Positions 33,509 to 43,656 are shown, counted from the stretch's first letter. The stretch: DNA of 64,000 bases from Pseudalkalibacillus salsuginis (GCF_021646685.1 NZ_JAKJHW010000009.1:44127-108126), one strand, 5' to 3'. A program made the numbers and translations. The notes: a model not told the origin generated them from the letters alone.

Positions 33509-34819
33509 TTAAACCTCGTTTCCTTGTAACTCCGAAATAGCCCTTACAAGTACATCGACCGCAACAGATAGTACATCCTCTTGATAGTCGAATTCCGAAT
33601 GGTGATGGCCATTTGCAAGAGGGGTTCCGAAAATTAGGTAGGTCGCTTTTCCGCCACGTTCCTGTACGCGGTTGATCATATAGGCGGCGTCTTCTGAAGC
33701 GCCAATTACATCTTTCGGGATGACGTTTTGGATCAGGTCACTCTTCACAGCTACCTGTTCGATAAGCGGGATGAACCATTCATCGCTCGTTGCATCAACC
33801 CCGTCACCGACGATTTCGATGGTCGCTTCTACGTCATGGAGTGCGGCACTCGCTTGGATGATCCGTTCAGCCTCTGAAACCATATATTGATTCAGTTCGA
33901 CGGTCGCCCCTCTTGTCTCAAGCTGTATTTCCGCTTTTTCAGGAATGATGTTGCGCCCACTCCCAGCATGTAGTGTCCCTACATTGACCCGTGTCTTGCC
34001 ATCTCCGTGACGGGATATTCCGTGCAGATGGATAGATGCTGTGGCTGCTGCAAGGAGGGCATTCTTGCCTTTTTCCGGCGCTTTTCCAGCATGAGCAGAG
34101 ATCCCTTTGAAGCTGGCATCACATTTGGTAGTGGCTAAAAATCCGCCTGAGGTCGCTGATACGTCGCCAACCGAACGGTCAAAATGGACTCCGATATGGC
34201 CGGATAAAAAGAAATCGACCTCGTCCAGCCAACCTTTTTGGACCATGGACTTTGCCCCTCTTGACCCTTCTTCTGCAGGTTGGAAAAGCAGCGTGTAACG
34301 GCCTTGAAGCTGCTCGATATGTTCAGCTAAAAACGAAGCGACCCCAAGTCCGATCGCCGTATGGCCGTCATGAGCACATGCGTGCATCTGCCCGGTTCTC
34401 GTTGATGCAAAACCGATCCTCGATGGATAGTGTTCATGAGATTCCGATTCTGTGATCGGTAAAGCATCTATATCAAAACGCAAAGCGATATGAGGCCCTT
34501 TTTTGCCTGAATCAAGGGTTGCGACCAGGCCGGTATGACCGCCTTCCATCCGTTCTAAAAATGATGAAGGGACACCTTCTGAAAGGGCCCTTTCTTCTTC
34601 TTCCTTTAACACATGGGCAGGCGGTACTCCCATTCTGGTATCACTTGAGAGTGCTTCTTTTCCGACATGGATATCTTTAAATCCAAGGCTGGTCAAGGTT
34701 TGATGAATTTTGTAGGTCGTCACAAATTCGGTCCATCCAACTTCAGGATATTGGTGAAATTGGCGACGCCATGTAACCAGGTGTTCCTTTTTATGTTCGA
34801 CGAAACCTTTTATGTTCAT
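33509..34819 (-). CDS. M20 amidohydrolase, AbgA-like (aminobenzoyl-glutamate hydrolase subunit A type)
   Basis: About 436 residues. Motifs of M20D peptidases: WRRQFHQYPEVGWTEF near 18, ALRFDIDALPI near 113, MHACAHDGHTAIGLG near 147 with Cys and His metal ligands, FQPAEEGSRGAKSMV near 178 with the catalytic Glu-Glu, SGHIGVHFD near 205, and NGHHHSEFDYQED near the end. The AHDGH variant and the long insertion after residue 55 (KEALSSDTRMGVPPA) are seen in AbgA-type proteins. The start is the second ATG (34819): GGAG lies 8 nt before it and it overlaps the upstream gene's stop as ATGA. With the AbgT-type transporter two genes upstream it forms an import-and-hydrolyse pair for an acyl-glutamate-like compound. 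Confidence 0.82.
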   Translation of the reverse strand: MNIKGFVEHKKEHLVTWRRQFHQYPEVGWTEFVTTYKIHQTLTSLGFKDIHVGKEALSSDTRMGVPPAHVLKEEEERALSEGVPSSFLERMEGGHTGLVATLDSGKKGPHIALRFDIDALPITESESHEHYPSRIGFASTRTGQMHACAHDGHTAIGLGVASFLAEHIEQLQGRYTLLFQPAEEGSRGAKSMVQKGWLDEVDFFLSGHIGVHFDRSVGDVSATSGGFLATTKCDASFKGISAHAGKAPEKGKNALLAAATASIHLHGISRHGDGKTRVNVGTLHAGSGRNIIPEKAEIQLETRGATVELNQYMVSEAERIIQASAALHDVEATIEIVGDGVDATSDEWFIPLIEQVAVKSDLIQNVIPKDVIGASEDAAYMINRVQERGGKATYLIFGTPLANGHHHSEFDYQEDVLSVAVDVLVRAISELQGNEV

Positions 34820-36021
34820 AAGCATTTCTCCAATCTCAATAGCGTATCCACAGCAACCTGTGCCATAACCTCAGTCCCGTTGGGAAGTGCTTTTTCGTCT
34901 AGCTCAAAATGCGGATCATGAAGCTGTTTCGGGTTTCCATGTTCCGGCATTGTTCCGAGCCAGAAAAATGCTCCTGGGTATTTTAAAAGGAAGCGGCTGA
35001 AATCCTCTCCCCCTAAAGAAGGGTTGATGTCAGGGGTTGCTTCATGACCGAGTATCTTTTGAGCGGAAGAACGGACTTGCTTCGCCCATTCTGGCGTATT
35101 GACTGTCGCCGGGTAACCTTCGATATAGTCGATGTCCGCTGTGCCTCCCATAGCCTCTGTTCCACTCTTCACGATTTTGTATAAGCGTTGTTTCATCGTT
35201 TCACATGTTTGCTTATTAAGCGTCCGGACTGTTCCTTCTATGGTGACCGTATCAGCAATGACGTTATAACGGTAGCCACCTTCGATTTTGCCGATTGTCA
35301 GGACCCCCGCTTCTAATGGATCGACGTTTCGGCTGACGACCGTTTGAAGCTGGTTGATGACACTCATGCCCATCGTGATCGCATCACATGTCTGATGCGG
35401 CATACTCGCATGTCCCCCGGTTCCATTGAATGTAATGTAAAACCGGTCGGATGCGCCCATCATCACGCCCTCCCTTACCCCGATTTTACCTGCAGGAAGA
35501 TCAGGCCAGACATGCTGGCCATAAACGACATCAGGTGTGTATTCATCGAAAACCCCGTCATCCATCATCGGCTGCGAGCCTCCAGCCGGGGCATTTTCTT
35601 CAGCTGGTTGGAAAACGAGTAAAATCGAACCTGGAATCTCTTTCTTCTTCTTATTCAACAGTTTTCCTGCGCCCAACAGCATGGACGTATGGGCATCGTG
35701 TCCACAAGCATGCATGATCCCTTCTTTTTCAGAAGCAAAAGAGGCGTTCGTCTTTTCATTGATCGGCAGTGCGTCAATATCAGCACGGAGGGCGACTACT
35801 CCACCTGGCCGTCCTCCTTTTATCACGGCGAGCACCCCTGTTTTCGCATATCCCTTTTTAAAAGGAATCTCGTATTCTTTCAATTTATCTTGTATGAATT
35901 GGGATGTTTCAAATTCCTTCGTGCTCAATTCTGGATTTCTATGAAGGTGGCGCCTCATTTCTATGATTTCATTTTTTATACGTTCGCCTTGCCCTTCAAA
36001 ATTCAGTATGGTCCGTCCCAT
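34816..36021 (-). CDS. M20-family N-acyl-amino-acid amidohydrolase (HipO/YtnL-like), copy 1
   Basis: 401 residues. M20D landmarks: EMRRHLHRNPELSTKEFETS near 21, ALRADIDALPINEKTNAS near 77, MHACGHDAHTSMLLG near 104, FQPAEENAPAGGSQPM near 136, GQHVWPDLPAGKIG near 163, and GGEDFSRFLLKYPGAFFWLG near 340. Both metals and the Glu-Glu pair appear intact. It cleaves the acyl or benzoyl group from N-acyl amino acids in the cytoplasm. AGGAG precedes ATG 36021. It lies between the abgT reading frame and the abgA-like gene, overlapping the latter by 4 bp. Confidence 0.87.
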   Translation of the reverse strand: MGRTILNFEGQGERIKNEIIEMRRHLHRNPELSTKEFETSQFIQDKLKEYEIPFKKGYAKTGVLAVIKGGRPGGVVALRADIDALPINEKTNASFASEKEGIMHACGHDAHTSMLLGAGKLLNKKKKEIPGSILLVFQPAEENAPAGGSQPMMDDGVFDEYTPDVVYGQHVWPDLPAGKIGVREGVMMGASDRFYITFNGTGGHASMPHQTCDAITMGMSVINQLQTVVSRNVDPLEAGVLTIGKIEGGYRYNVIADTVTIEGTVRTLNKQTCETMKQRLYKIVKSGTEAMGGTADIDYIEGYPATVNTPEWAKQVRSSAQKILGHEATPDINPSLGGEDFSRFLLKYPGAFFWLGTMPEHGNPKQLHDPHFELDEKALPNGTEVMAQVAVDTLLRLEKCL

Positions 36022-36045
36022 GTAAAAAACTCCTATTCTTTCTTA

Positions 36046-37589
36046 CTAAAATTTCATATGGATGCCAGGGCCGATCGGTAATCCTAATAGACTCCAGACA
36101 ACGAAGATGAGTGTCCAGATGATCAGGAAGATGACCGTATATGGCAGCATGACAGAAAACAGTGTACCGAAGCCTGCTTTTTTGTCATAATCCCGCATGA
36201 ACGCCAGAATCATCGGCACGTATGGGTTCAATGGCGTGATGATATTCGTGGATGAGTCTGCGATACGGAAGGCGAGCTGAGTGAATGCCGGGTTATAATC
36301 AAGCAAGGCGAACATCGGGATGAACACCGGCGCCATCAATGCCCATTGAGCTGATCCACTAACAATGAACAGATTCAAGATCGCAGCCAGAAAAATAAAA
36401 CCGATGATGACTGGTAATCCTGTCAAATTGATGTTCTGCAAGAAGTCCGCTCCGGAAACAGCGATCCAGACACCGATATTCGTCCACTCGAAGTAAGCGA
36501 TGAACTGAGCTGCTGCAAAGATCAGGATGATGAAGCCAGACATATCTTTCATCGCTTCACCCATGTACCCAGGAACGTCAGATGTCCTCTTGACTTTCCC
36601 AACCGTTACGCCGTATGCAGAGGCAATGGCTATGAAGAAGAACAAAATGATCGGGATGATTCCATCCAGAAAGGGTGAAGGGATGAGCCCTCCCTCTTCA
36701 TTACGCAGCGGTGAACCGGGCAGGAAAACCGCCAGTGCAACCAGACCAAGATAGATTAGAGCAGCGAATCCTGCGTTGCGCAGTCCTCGGGTTTCGATCG
36801 GTTTGATTTCCTCTAATTTTTTGTCACTTGCAGAACCTTCATATTTACCCAGTTTCGGTTCTACGATTCTTTCAGTGATCTGAACACCGACAACCATGAG
36901 CATGAAGACTGAGAAGCTCATGAAAAACCAGTTGTCAACCGGGGTTACAGTCAATCCGTCTCCAACATTCTTCGCCACTTCCGTTGTTATTCCTGAGAGT
37001 AGTGCATCTGTACCAGTGATAAGGACGTTGGCTGTAAATCCGGCCCCTACACCGGCAAACCCTGCTGCAAGACCTGCAATTGGGTGTCTCCCGAGTGTCA
37101 GGAAAACCATCGCAGCGATCGGCGGTACAATGATGAAAGCCGCATCTGAAGCAAGGTTTCCCAGAACACCCGTAAAAATGACGGCATACGTCACCAGTTT
37201 AGGTGGTGCATTGATGATCGTTTTTTTCATGAACGTTTGGATCAGACCGACTTTTTGGGCAAGCCCAATACCAAGCATCATACCAAGGACTAATCCGAGT
37301 GGTTTGAATTCAGTGAAATTCGTCAGCATCGAAGTGAGGATGAAAACAAGGCCTTCACCGGAAAGCAAACTCTTGATCGACACCTGATCCCCTGTACCAG
37401 GGTGTTCGAGAGTGACATTGAACATGCTTACGACTGCAGAAAGGACATCATTCCTAGGGCCAAATAGACAAATAGCATAAATGGATGCGGAAGTTTATTC
37501 CCCACTACTTCTACCTTGTCCAAAAACTTCAGCATGAAACCCTTTGACGCGGTTTCAGCTTGATTTGGATTCGTATTAGGTGGCTGCAA
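36046..37589 (-). pseudogene. abgT: AbgT-family p-aminobenzoyl-glutamate transporter, frameshifted
   Basis: The AbgT family pattern is complete but split in two frames: the head (from TTG 37589) ends LPHPFMLFVYLALGMM, then after about 37446-37451 the frame must shift to read VLSAVVSMFNVTLEHPGTGD and the remaining 450 residues. Restoring one base gives about 514 residues, the family norm. Later motifs include SDAAFIIVPPIAAMVFLTLG, SGSAQWALMAPVFIPM and ADSSTNIITPLNPYVPMIL, typical of AbgT. The TTG start has AAGGAGG eight bases upstream; a longer ATG start lacks one. It would import aminobenzoyl-glutamate or a similar acyl-amino acid for the two M20 enzymes downstream. Mutation and sequencing error are both possible. 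Confidence 0.87.
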
Positions 37590-37759
37590 TTGTAATTCCT
37601 CCTTATTTTGGACATTCATTGAGAGTGAGAGTCGATTTATTGATAGATTGCTAGCTGAAGACGAAGGTATGAAATTTCGTAGAATGCATGTGCTCAAGTG
37701 TCTTTTTGGGTAATACCCTAATTTTCACCACTAATAGCTAGTGCATTCTGATGGACACC

Positions 37760-37820
37760 TGTACCAGGCACCTTTTGAAATCCGTTGGGGCACAAGGGCT
37801 TAAATTCGGTGCCTGGTACA
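37760..37820. repeat. Palindromic repeat unit A3
   Basis: A single clean 61-bp unit: TGTACCAGGCACC (37760-37772) and its complement GGTGCCTGGTACA (37808-37820) flank the inner GGGGCACAAGGG half. It lies between the Opp ATPase gene and abgT and could act as a processing or termination hairpin. Confidence 0.8.
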
Positions 37821-37826
37821 GTAATA

Positions 37827-38825
37827 CTACATGCCTAGCGGGTAGTGGCAGGCGGCGTGGTGGCCGGGTTTGTATTCTACTAGACTAGGTTCTTCTTTGA
37901 CGCAGCGTTCCTGGGCATAAGGGCATCGGGTATGAAAACGGCAGCCTGATGGCGGATTCGATGGGTTCGGGAGATCGCCTTCCAACGGTTTGTGGGTCCT
38001 CCGCTTCGTCGGATCCGCTACTGGGATTGCGGACAGTAACGCTTCCGTATAAGGATGGGTCGGGCTTTCGAACAAGCTGTCCCGATCTGTGATTTCTACG
38101 ACCTTCCCTAAATACATCACGGCAATCCGGTCGCTGATATGACGGACGGCTGGGAGCCCGTGGGCAATGAATACATAAGTCAGGTTGAACTCTCTTTGCA
38201 ATTTCTTCAGTAAATTCAAGATTTGCGCTTGAATGGAAACGTCAAGTGCTGACACGGGTTCATCACAGATCAGCACTTTCGGATTCAAAGCGAGGGCACG
38301 GGCAATACCGATCCTTTGCCGTTGCCCGCCGCTGAATTCATGCGGATGCCGCTTAAGATGATGTTCATCCAACCCGACGACTCGTAATAACCTGACCACC
38401 TCATCACGGAGCGCTTTTCCTTTTTTCAAACCGTATATTTTCAATGGTTCGCCGACCAATTGTTCAATCGTCATCCTCGGGTTTAACGAAGAATAGGGAT
38501 CCTGGAATATCACCTGAAGATCTTTCCGCCTCAAACGGAGCTCCTCTTTTGAGAGTGACGTCAAATCTTTTCCTTCAAAAATGACGGAGCCTTCGGAAGG
38601 AGGCAACAATCCCAAAAGCATTTGACCTGTCGTTGATTTACCACATCCGGATTCACCTACGATTCCGAGCGTCTCACCTTCGTAAACCTCAAGGTCGATG
38701 CCATCTACCGCCCTGACTGTACCGACCGTCTGGTTAAACAGACCTCTGGTGATCGGAAAATGTTTTTTCAAATCCTTGACCTGGATCAATGGCCGTCGAT
38801 TTGCCGCAGCAGTTGTGTTCATCAT
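37827..38825 (-). CDS. Oligopeptide ABC transporter ATP-binding protein (OppF/DppF type)
   Basis: 332 residues. Walker A GESGCGKSTTGQ near 55, a Q-loop region in DLQVIFQDPYSSLNPR, signature FSGGQRQRIGIARAL near 165, Walker B LICDEPVSALD near 188 and switch His in FIAHGLPAV. The C-terminal cysteine-rich extension (CRFHTRCPYAQERC) is the iron-sulfur/zinc-like tail of Opp/Dpp ATPases. The start overlaps the OppD-type stop (ATGA). It pairs with the next ATPase to drive peptide uptake. Confidence 0.93.
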   Translation of the reverse strand: MMNTTAAANRRPLIQVKDLKKHFPITRGLFNQTVGTVRAVDGIDLEVYEGETLGIVGESGCGKSTTGQMLLGLLPPSEGSVIFEGKDLTSLSKEELRLRRKDLQVIFQDPYSSLNPRMTIEQLVGEPLKIYGLKKGKALRDEVVRLLRVVGLDEHHLKRHPHEFSGGQRQRIGIARALALNPKVLICDEPVSALDVSIQAQILNLLKKLQREFNLTYVFIAHGLPAVRHISDRIAVMYLGKVVEITDRDSLFESPTHPYTEALLSAIPVADPTKRRTHKPLEGDLPNPSNPPSGCRFHTRCPYAQERCVKEEPSLVEYKPGHHAACHYPLGM

Positions 38826-39811
38826 GCAACCCCTCCCTTCTCCACATCATAGAAGCAACGTTTTTTATGGTTGGAGTCGAATTGCTCCAGTTCTGGATGT
38901 TCGTTCCTGCATTTATCCGTCGCAAATGGACAACGGGGGTGGAATTTACAACCCTCAGGCATATCGGCAGGATTCGGCACGTTTCCTTCAATCGTCCCTA
39001 ATTCATCCACGACATGTTCAGCCTTCGGAACAGAGCTTAACAGTCCTAGTGTATACGGGTGCTTCGGGTTAGCGAACAATTCCTCCACCGGTGCTTCCTC
39101 CACCACTTCGCCGGCATACATCACCACGACCCGATCAGCCACTTCAGCTACGACACCCAAGTCATGGGTGATCAAAATGACACCTGTATCGAAGTCTGTT
39201 TTCAATTGTTTGATCAATTCCAATATCTGCGCTTGGATCGTCACATCAAGAGCCGTCGTAGGCTCATCCGCAATCAACAGCTTCGGGTTGCAGGCAAGGG
39301 CCATCGCGATCATGACACGCTGACGCATTCCACCAGAAAGCTGATGAGGAAAGCGCCGTACGACCGCTTCTGCGTCAGGAATCCCGACTCGGTCCAGCAT
39401 CTCGATGGATTTCATCAATGCCTTCTTTTTACCAAGCCTTTGGTGGAGGCGAATCGATTCGCTGATCTGGTTCCCAATTGTAAAAACCGGGTTCAGGGAA
39501 GTCATCGGTTCCTGAAAAATCATCGAGATTTCATTCCCGCGCAGCTTTCTCAACTGCTTTTTCTTGATTGCCTGTAAATCTGTCCCGTTAAAATCGATTC
39601 TCCCATGGTGAATTTCGCCAGGAGACGGGATCAAATCGAGGATCGACAGCGAGGTGATGCTTTTCCCGCATCCGGATTCCCCGACAATCGCAACAGTTTC
39701 TCCTTTATCTACATGAAATGTGACGCCATTTACAGAAGGGACAATTCCGTCTTCTGTTTTAAAACGAACCTTTAGATCTTCAACATTCAACAATGAAGTC
39801 GACACGATCAT
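38822..39811 (-). CDS. Oligopeptide ABC transporter ATP-binding protein (OppD/DppD type)
   Basis: 329 residues. Walker A VGESGCGKSITSLSILDL near 40, signature LSGGMRQRVMIAMAL near 158, Walker B LLIADEPTTALDVTIQ near 180 and the switch LITHDLGVVAEVADR. The Opp/Dpp C-terminal motif CKFHPRCPFATDKC is present. ATG 39811 follows GTGAGGG directly, and the in-frame GTG two codons later has better spacing, so the true start could be that GTG. It is translationally coupled to the OppF-type gene by the 4-bp overlap. Confidence 0.93.
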   Translation of the reverse strand: MIVSTSLLNVEDLKVRFKTEDGIVPSVNGVTFHVDKGETVAIVGESGCGKSITSLSILDLIPSPGEIHHGRIDFNGTDLQAIKKKQLRKLRGNEISMIFQEPMTSLNPVFTIGNQISESIRLHQRLGKKKALMKSIEMLDRVGIPDAEAVVRRFPHQLSGGMRQRVMIAMALACNPKLLIADEPTTALDVTIQAQILELIKQLKTDFDTGVILITHDLGVVAEVADRVVVMYAGEVVEEAPVEELFANPKHPYTLGLLSSVPKAEHVVDELGTIEGNVPNPADMPEGCKFHPRCPFATDKCRNEHPELEQFDSNHKKRCFYDVEKGGVA

Positions 39812-39833
39812 CCCTCACTTTTCTACCTGTCAT

Positions 39834-40754
39834 CTATTTGATCTTCATTTTCGGATCGAGTACGTCTCTCAACCAATCTCCTAAAAAGATGATACCCAAA
39901 ACGGTTATCGTGATTGCGATTCCAGGGAATGTAGCGACCCACCAGCTTGTGGCAAGATATTCTCTTCCATCACTGAGCATCAAGCCCCATGAAACATCCG
40001 GCGGCTGGATCCCCAGCCCCAAAAAGCTTAAGGAGGACTCCAATATGATCGTGGTCGCGACATTCAGTGTAGCAATGACAATAAAGGAAGAAACGATGTT
40101 TGGGAGGATGTATTGCCAGATGATCCGTGCATCCTTCGCCCCTACTGCCCTTGCCGATCGGACATAATCCCGCTCCTTTACACTGAGCGTTTCACCGCGC
40201 ACCATCCGGGCATATACCACCCAGGTCGTACCTCCGAGTGCAAAAATCATCGTCATCAAGCTTGGTCCGATGACCGCTAGCACGATCAACATGAACAATA
40301 TGTTAGGAATAGCCAAAAAAGAATCAACCGTCCTCATGATGACCGTATCGATCCACTTCCCATAAAAACCGGCAAGCAGTCCTAAAAACAAGCCGATTGC
40401 TCCGGCTAACACTACAGCACTAATCCCGACCAGAAGGGAGACCCTTGAACCGACGATGACCCGGCTCAATATGTCCCTGCCAAGGTTATCGGTCCCGAGC
40501 AGGTAATCCGGATTGCCGCCCTCCACCCAGGCAGGAGGCAATAGCCGATTGACGACATCGGTCTCGGCTGGGTTGAACGGTGCAATCATATCAGCGAAGA
40601 CAGCCATCCCGAACATCGCCAATACGATGACCAAACCTAATGTCCCCGTCTTGCTTCTTAACAAGAGCTTGATCCATTTGAATCTGCCACTTGCTTTTCG
40701 GGCTTTAGGCGTTTCCAGGGAGACGTCTTTTTCCGTTTCTGTTTGTGTGTACAT
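39834..40754 (-). CDS. Oligopeptide ABC transporter permease (OppC/DppC type)
   Basis: 306 residues, six helices, with the OppC_N helix near 30-52 (KTGTLGLVIVLAMFGMAVFA), the loop NLGRDILSRVIVGSRVSL near 95 and the EAA-type loop EYVRSARAVGAKDARIIW-like at KERDYVRSARAVGAKDARII near 200. GGGGG precedes the ATG. It forms the pore with the OppB-type permease, whose stop is 17 bp upstream. Confidence 0.93.
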   Translation of the reverse strand: MYTQTETEKDVSLETPKARKASGRFKWIKLLLRSKTGTLGLVIVLAMFGMAVFADMIAPFNPAETDVVNRLLPPAWVEGGNPDYLLGTDNLGRDILSRVIVGSRVSLLVGISAVVLAGAIGLFLGLLAGFYGKWIDTVIMRTVDSFLAIPNILFMLIVLAVIGPSLMTMIFALGGTTWVVYARMVRGETLSVKERDYVRSARAVGAKDARIIWQYILPNIVSSFIVIATLNVATTIILESSLSFLGLGIQPPDVSWGLMLSDGREYLATSWWVATFPGIAITITVLGIIFLGDWLRDVLDPKMKIK

Positions 40755-40771
40755 TGAACTAAAGCCCCCTT

Positions 40772-41686
40772 TTAATCGTACTTGATCCTTGGATCCAGGT
40801 AGCGGTATGTCAAATCAGCCAACAGATTGCTGCCGATAACCAGAATCGCGATCACAAAGGTGGCCGCCTGGACTACTGCCATATCCCTGAGGTTGACAGC
40901 CTGGATAAGCAATTGTCCCATTCCTGGCCATGAAAAGACCGTCTCAGTGATCAAGGTGCCCCCGATTAATGTCGCTGTTTGGAGCGCCATGATTGTGACG
41001 ACAGGGATGAGCGCATTCCGCAAAGCGTGCTTATTCACCACGATCGCCTCTATCAACCCTTTGCTTCTTGCAGTCCGGATGTATTCCTGGCTCAGGATTT
41101 CCAGCATGCTCGAGCGGATCAGCCGCGTCATTTCAGCCGCAATCGCTGTGCCTAACGTGATCGCAGGCAAAATAAGGTGATAGATGGAACCTGTCCCTGA
41201 TACCGGCAAAACATTGAACTGTACCGCAAACAAGAGGATCAGCATGATTCCAAGCCAGAAGTTCGGCATTGCTTTCCCTAGGACCGCTCCTCCTGTTATG
41301 AATAAATCGATGAAGGAGTTACGTTTGATTGCCGATAGAACCCCGAGTGGAATTGAAATGATGATGGCAATGATCATTGAGAAAAAAGCCAACTCCAGGC
41401 TGGCCGGCAGCCTTTCCAACACAATCGACAAAGCAGGTTGGTTATAACGGAACGATTCACCGAAATCACCTGTGACCAAATCGCCAAGGTAAGTAAAATA
41501 TTGAACATATAAAGGTTCATTCAAACCTAATGATTGCCTGAGTTCCGCTTTATCCTGTTCTGTCGCCGTTTCCGGCAGCATGAGTGATATGGGATCACCG
41601 GTTACACGGACTAACAGGAAAACGATCAGACTGATGATAAACAAAACCGGTATGATCCGGAGAATTTGTCTCAGCAGGAACTTCAT
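40772..41686 (-). CDS. Oligopeptide ABC transporter permease (OppB/DppB type)
   Basis: 304 residues starting MKFLLRQILRIIPVLFIISL, the normal OppB opening, with LVRVTGDPISLMLPETATEQ and the EAA loop EYIRTARSKGLIEAIVVNKH. The frame stays open upstream for 64 more codons, but that extension is the translation of dispersed repeat R1. ATG 41686, with GGAGGG six bases upstream, is therefore the real start. The gene stands 415 bp from the binding-protein gene upstream, a gap filled by repeat R1 and a shorter degenerate hairpin region. Confidence 0.93.
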   Translation of the reverse strand: MKFLLRQILRIIPVLFIISLIVFLLVRVTGDPISLMLPETATEQDKAELRQSLGLNEPLYVQYFTYLGDLVTGDFGESFRYNQPALSIVLERLPASLELAFFSMIIAIIISIPLGVLSAIKRNSFIDLFITGGAVLGKAMPNFWLGIMLILLFAVQFNVLPVSGTGSIYHLILPAITLGTAIAAEMTRLIRSSMLEILSQEYIRTARSKGLIEAIVVNKHALRNALIPVVTIMALQTATLIGGTLITETVFSWPGMGQLLIQAVNLRDMAVVQAATFVIAILVIGSNLLADLTYRYLDPRIKYD

Positions 41687-41707
41687 ATCCATCCCTCCAA
41701 CGTTTAT

Positions 41708-41917
41708 AAGAAAAGCGCAAACGCCCTGATCAGCCACGACGGTCACTGGAAGTCCGATGAGGAGGCTCGGACCAAACAAAGTTCGTTCTGCGTGGGTAAC
41801 ACTTCGACCTAAATCAATGTGTCGACCTCCGCAGGAGGACTGAAGTGATCCAAGTGGTTGGGCGTTGGAGCTAGACATTACTTCATCGCAACAAAATTTT
41901 CATACTTTCTTAGTTTG
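41708..41917. repeat. Dispersed ~205-bp repeat, copy R1
   Basis: Begins AAGAAAAGCG, carries AACGCCC near the start and GGGCGTT near the end so the whole unit can fold back, and ends GGAGCTAGACAT. About 35 bp beyond, the match to copy R3 continues (CTTCATCGCAnCAAAATTTT). It separates the peptide-binding gene from its permeases. Region 41918-42100 downstream of the binding-protein gene holds a GTGTCTGACAC-type hairpin and no gene. Confidence 0.85.
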
Positions 41918-42100
41918 CTACAAAGGGCTCTTCCGCTAGTGTCTGAGTCTCACCGTTCTTAGTCAATGACTGGGATGCGTCTGGCTCTCTCGGTTTTCCA
42001 CCAACATATTTACAAAAATGTTGTGTTGAGGTGCCCTGACTCAATACTCATAATTGTGTGGAGGTGTCTGACACATTTTTTGGAACAGCCCCTTCCAGTC

Positions 42101-43654
42101 CTATTTCAAGGTAATTTCATCTGCAATGAGCATCTCATCCAACCTAGGTTCGAATTTCAACCCTTCATTAAACCCGTAAACTGAATCAAGTTGGTAAAGG
42201 TAGATCTGCGGACGATCTTCTGCAATGATTTCTTGAACTTTTTTATATTGTTCATCACGTTCCTCTGCGTTCATATTGCTCATCGCATCTTGAAGCAATT
42301 TCTCAACTTCAGGATTGTCATAATCGGTTTCACCTTTTGCCTGTTCCTTGCTTAGCCTTTCCATAGCAAGTGCTGCATCGAACATGGAGTTTCCATAACC
42401 AATAAGGAACATATCCCCGAAACTTTTAGATGAGTACTTTTCCGCAAAAGAACTCCATTCAAGGAAATTGAGTTTTACATCGATCCCGACTTCTTTCAAC
42501 ATTGCCTGCATCAATTCTGCAGATTCTTTATCCTTCATATAGCGCCCATTCGGAGCACTTAACTCAAGTTCGAGTCCATCTTCGTATCCAGCTTCTTTCA
42601 AAAGCTCTTTCGCTTTTTCCGGATCATATAACGTATCTTGGTAAAGGTCCTCGTTAGCACCCGTGTTGCCAGGGGTCACCCGAGTACGTGTAACTGTTCC
42701 TGCACCTTCCATCAGGCTGTCTAAAATGGCTTGTTTATCAATCGCGAGGTCGATCGCTTCCCGTACTTTCGGATCCGAGGTCGGGTGACCTTCCGTATGT
42801 CTTAAAACAAGCATCATGACGCGCTGTGTCGCACTTTTTGCAATATCTGTCCCTTCGTTCTCTTTAATACGATCCCAATCAGTCGGGGGTACGTTAACGG
42901 CGATATCGACACCACCGGTCAACAACTCAGAAACCCGTGTGGAGTCTTCCGGAATTGATCTGAAAACGAGTTCTTCCCATTTCGGCGCGTCCCCGAAATA
43001 ATCTGGATTCGCTTCTAAGACGACACGATCATCCTTTTTCCACTCGACGAATTTGTAAGGGCCTGTCCCGACTGGTTCCTTTAAAAACTGCTCCCATCCC
43101 TCTTCCTCAATGTACTTGGATGGAAGGATACCTGAACCTAGACGGGAAAGACGATTCAGTAAAGCTGGTTCAGGTTCATGGGTGATGATTTCGAACTCAT
43201 AATCGTTAAGGACTTTAACCTCTTTGATCTGCTTGTAATTCCCGTACTCGAGCAATTTATTGTCATTAGCGACACGCTCAAGTGTGAATTTCACATCTTC
43301 TGCGGTCAAGTCCTCACCGTTATGGAATTTGACCCCTTCTTTCAATTTGAATTTCCATGTGGTATCATCCACACTCTCCCAGCTTTCGGCCAGATCAGAT
43401 TCGAATTCTCCATTACCAAGGTTTTTTACAAGGTAATTGAACATGTTCACATGGATCGCTTCTGTGGATGTGTTGTTATGATCATGAATATCAAATGTCA
43501 CCATATCCGAGCCATTGGCAAAGACAAGCTTTTTATCCTGCTTTTGCTCAGTCGATCCTTCACCTTCATCCGAGTTCGACTTATTGTTGAAGGCACATGC
43601 AGTCAAACTCAACACCAGCATTGAAATGAACAACGTAAATGCAAATTTCTTCAC
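42101..43654 (-). CDS. Peptide ABC transporter substrate-binding lipoprotein (family 5, OppA/DppA type)
   Basis: 517 residues. Signal peptide MKKFAFTLFISMLVLSLTAC with lipobox LTAC (Cys20 lipidated). Family-5 hallmarks include ESWESVDDTTWKFKLKEGVK-FHNGEDLTAEDVKFTLER near 90, VGTGPYKFVEWKKDDRVVLE near 170, and KEAGYEDGLELELSAPNGRY near 350. Start GTG 43654 follows GGGGGAG. It sits 2 bp after an M20 gene and 415 bp before its permeases, so importer and peptidases are read together: peptides or acyl-peptides come in and are trimmed. Confidence 0.93.
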   Translation of the reverse strand: MKKFAFTLFISMLVLSLTACAFNNKSNSDEGEGSTEQKQDKKLVFANGSDMVTFDIHDHNNTSTEAIHVNMFNYLVKNLGNGEFESDLAESWESVDDTTWKFKLKEGVKFHNGEDLTAEDVKFTLERVANDNKLLEYGNYKQIKEVKVLNDYEFEIITHEPEPALLNRLSRLGSGILPSKYIEEEGWEQFLKEPVGTGPYKFVEWKKDDRVVLEANPDYFGDAPKWEELVFRSIPEDSTRVSELLTGGVDIAVNVPPTDWDRIKENEGTDIAKSATQRVMMLVLRHTEGHPTSDPKVREAIDLAIDKQAILDSLMEGAGTVTRTRVTPGNTGANEDLYQDTLYDPEKAKELLKEAGYEDGLELELSAPNGRYMKDKESAELMQAMLKEVGIDVKLNFLEWSSFAEKYSSKSFGDMFLIGYGNSMFDAALAMERLSKEQAKGETDYDNPEVEKLLQDAMSNMNAEERDEQYKKVQEIIAEDRPQIYLYQLDSVYGFNEGLKFEPRLDEMLIADEITLK

Positions 43655-43656
43655 TT

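Noticed and set aside
41687..41878. N-terminal extension of the OppB-type permease
   Set aside because: The extra 64 codons are the translation of dispersed repeat R1; the normal OppB start with a good ribosome site is at 41686.
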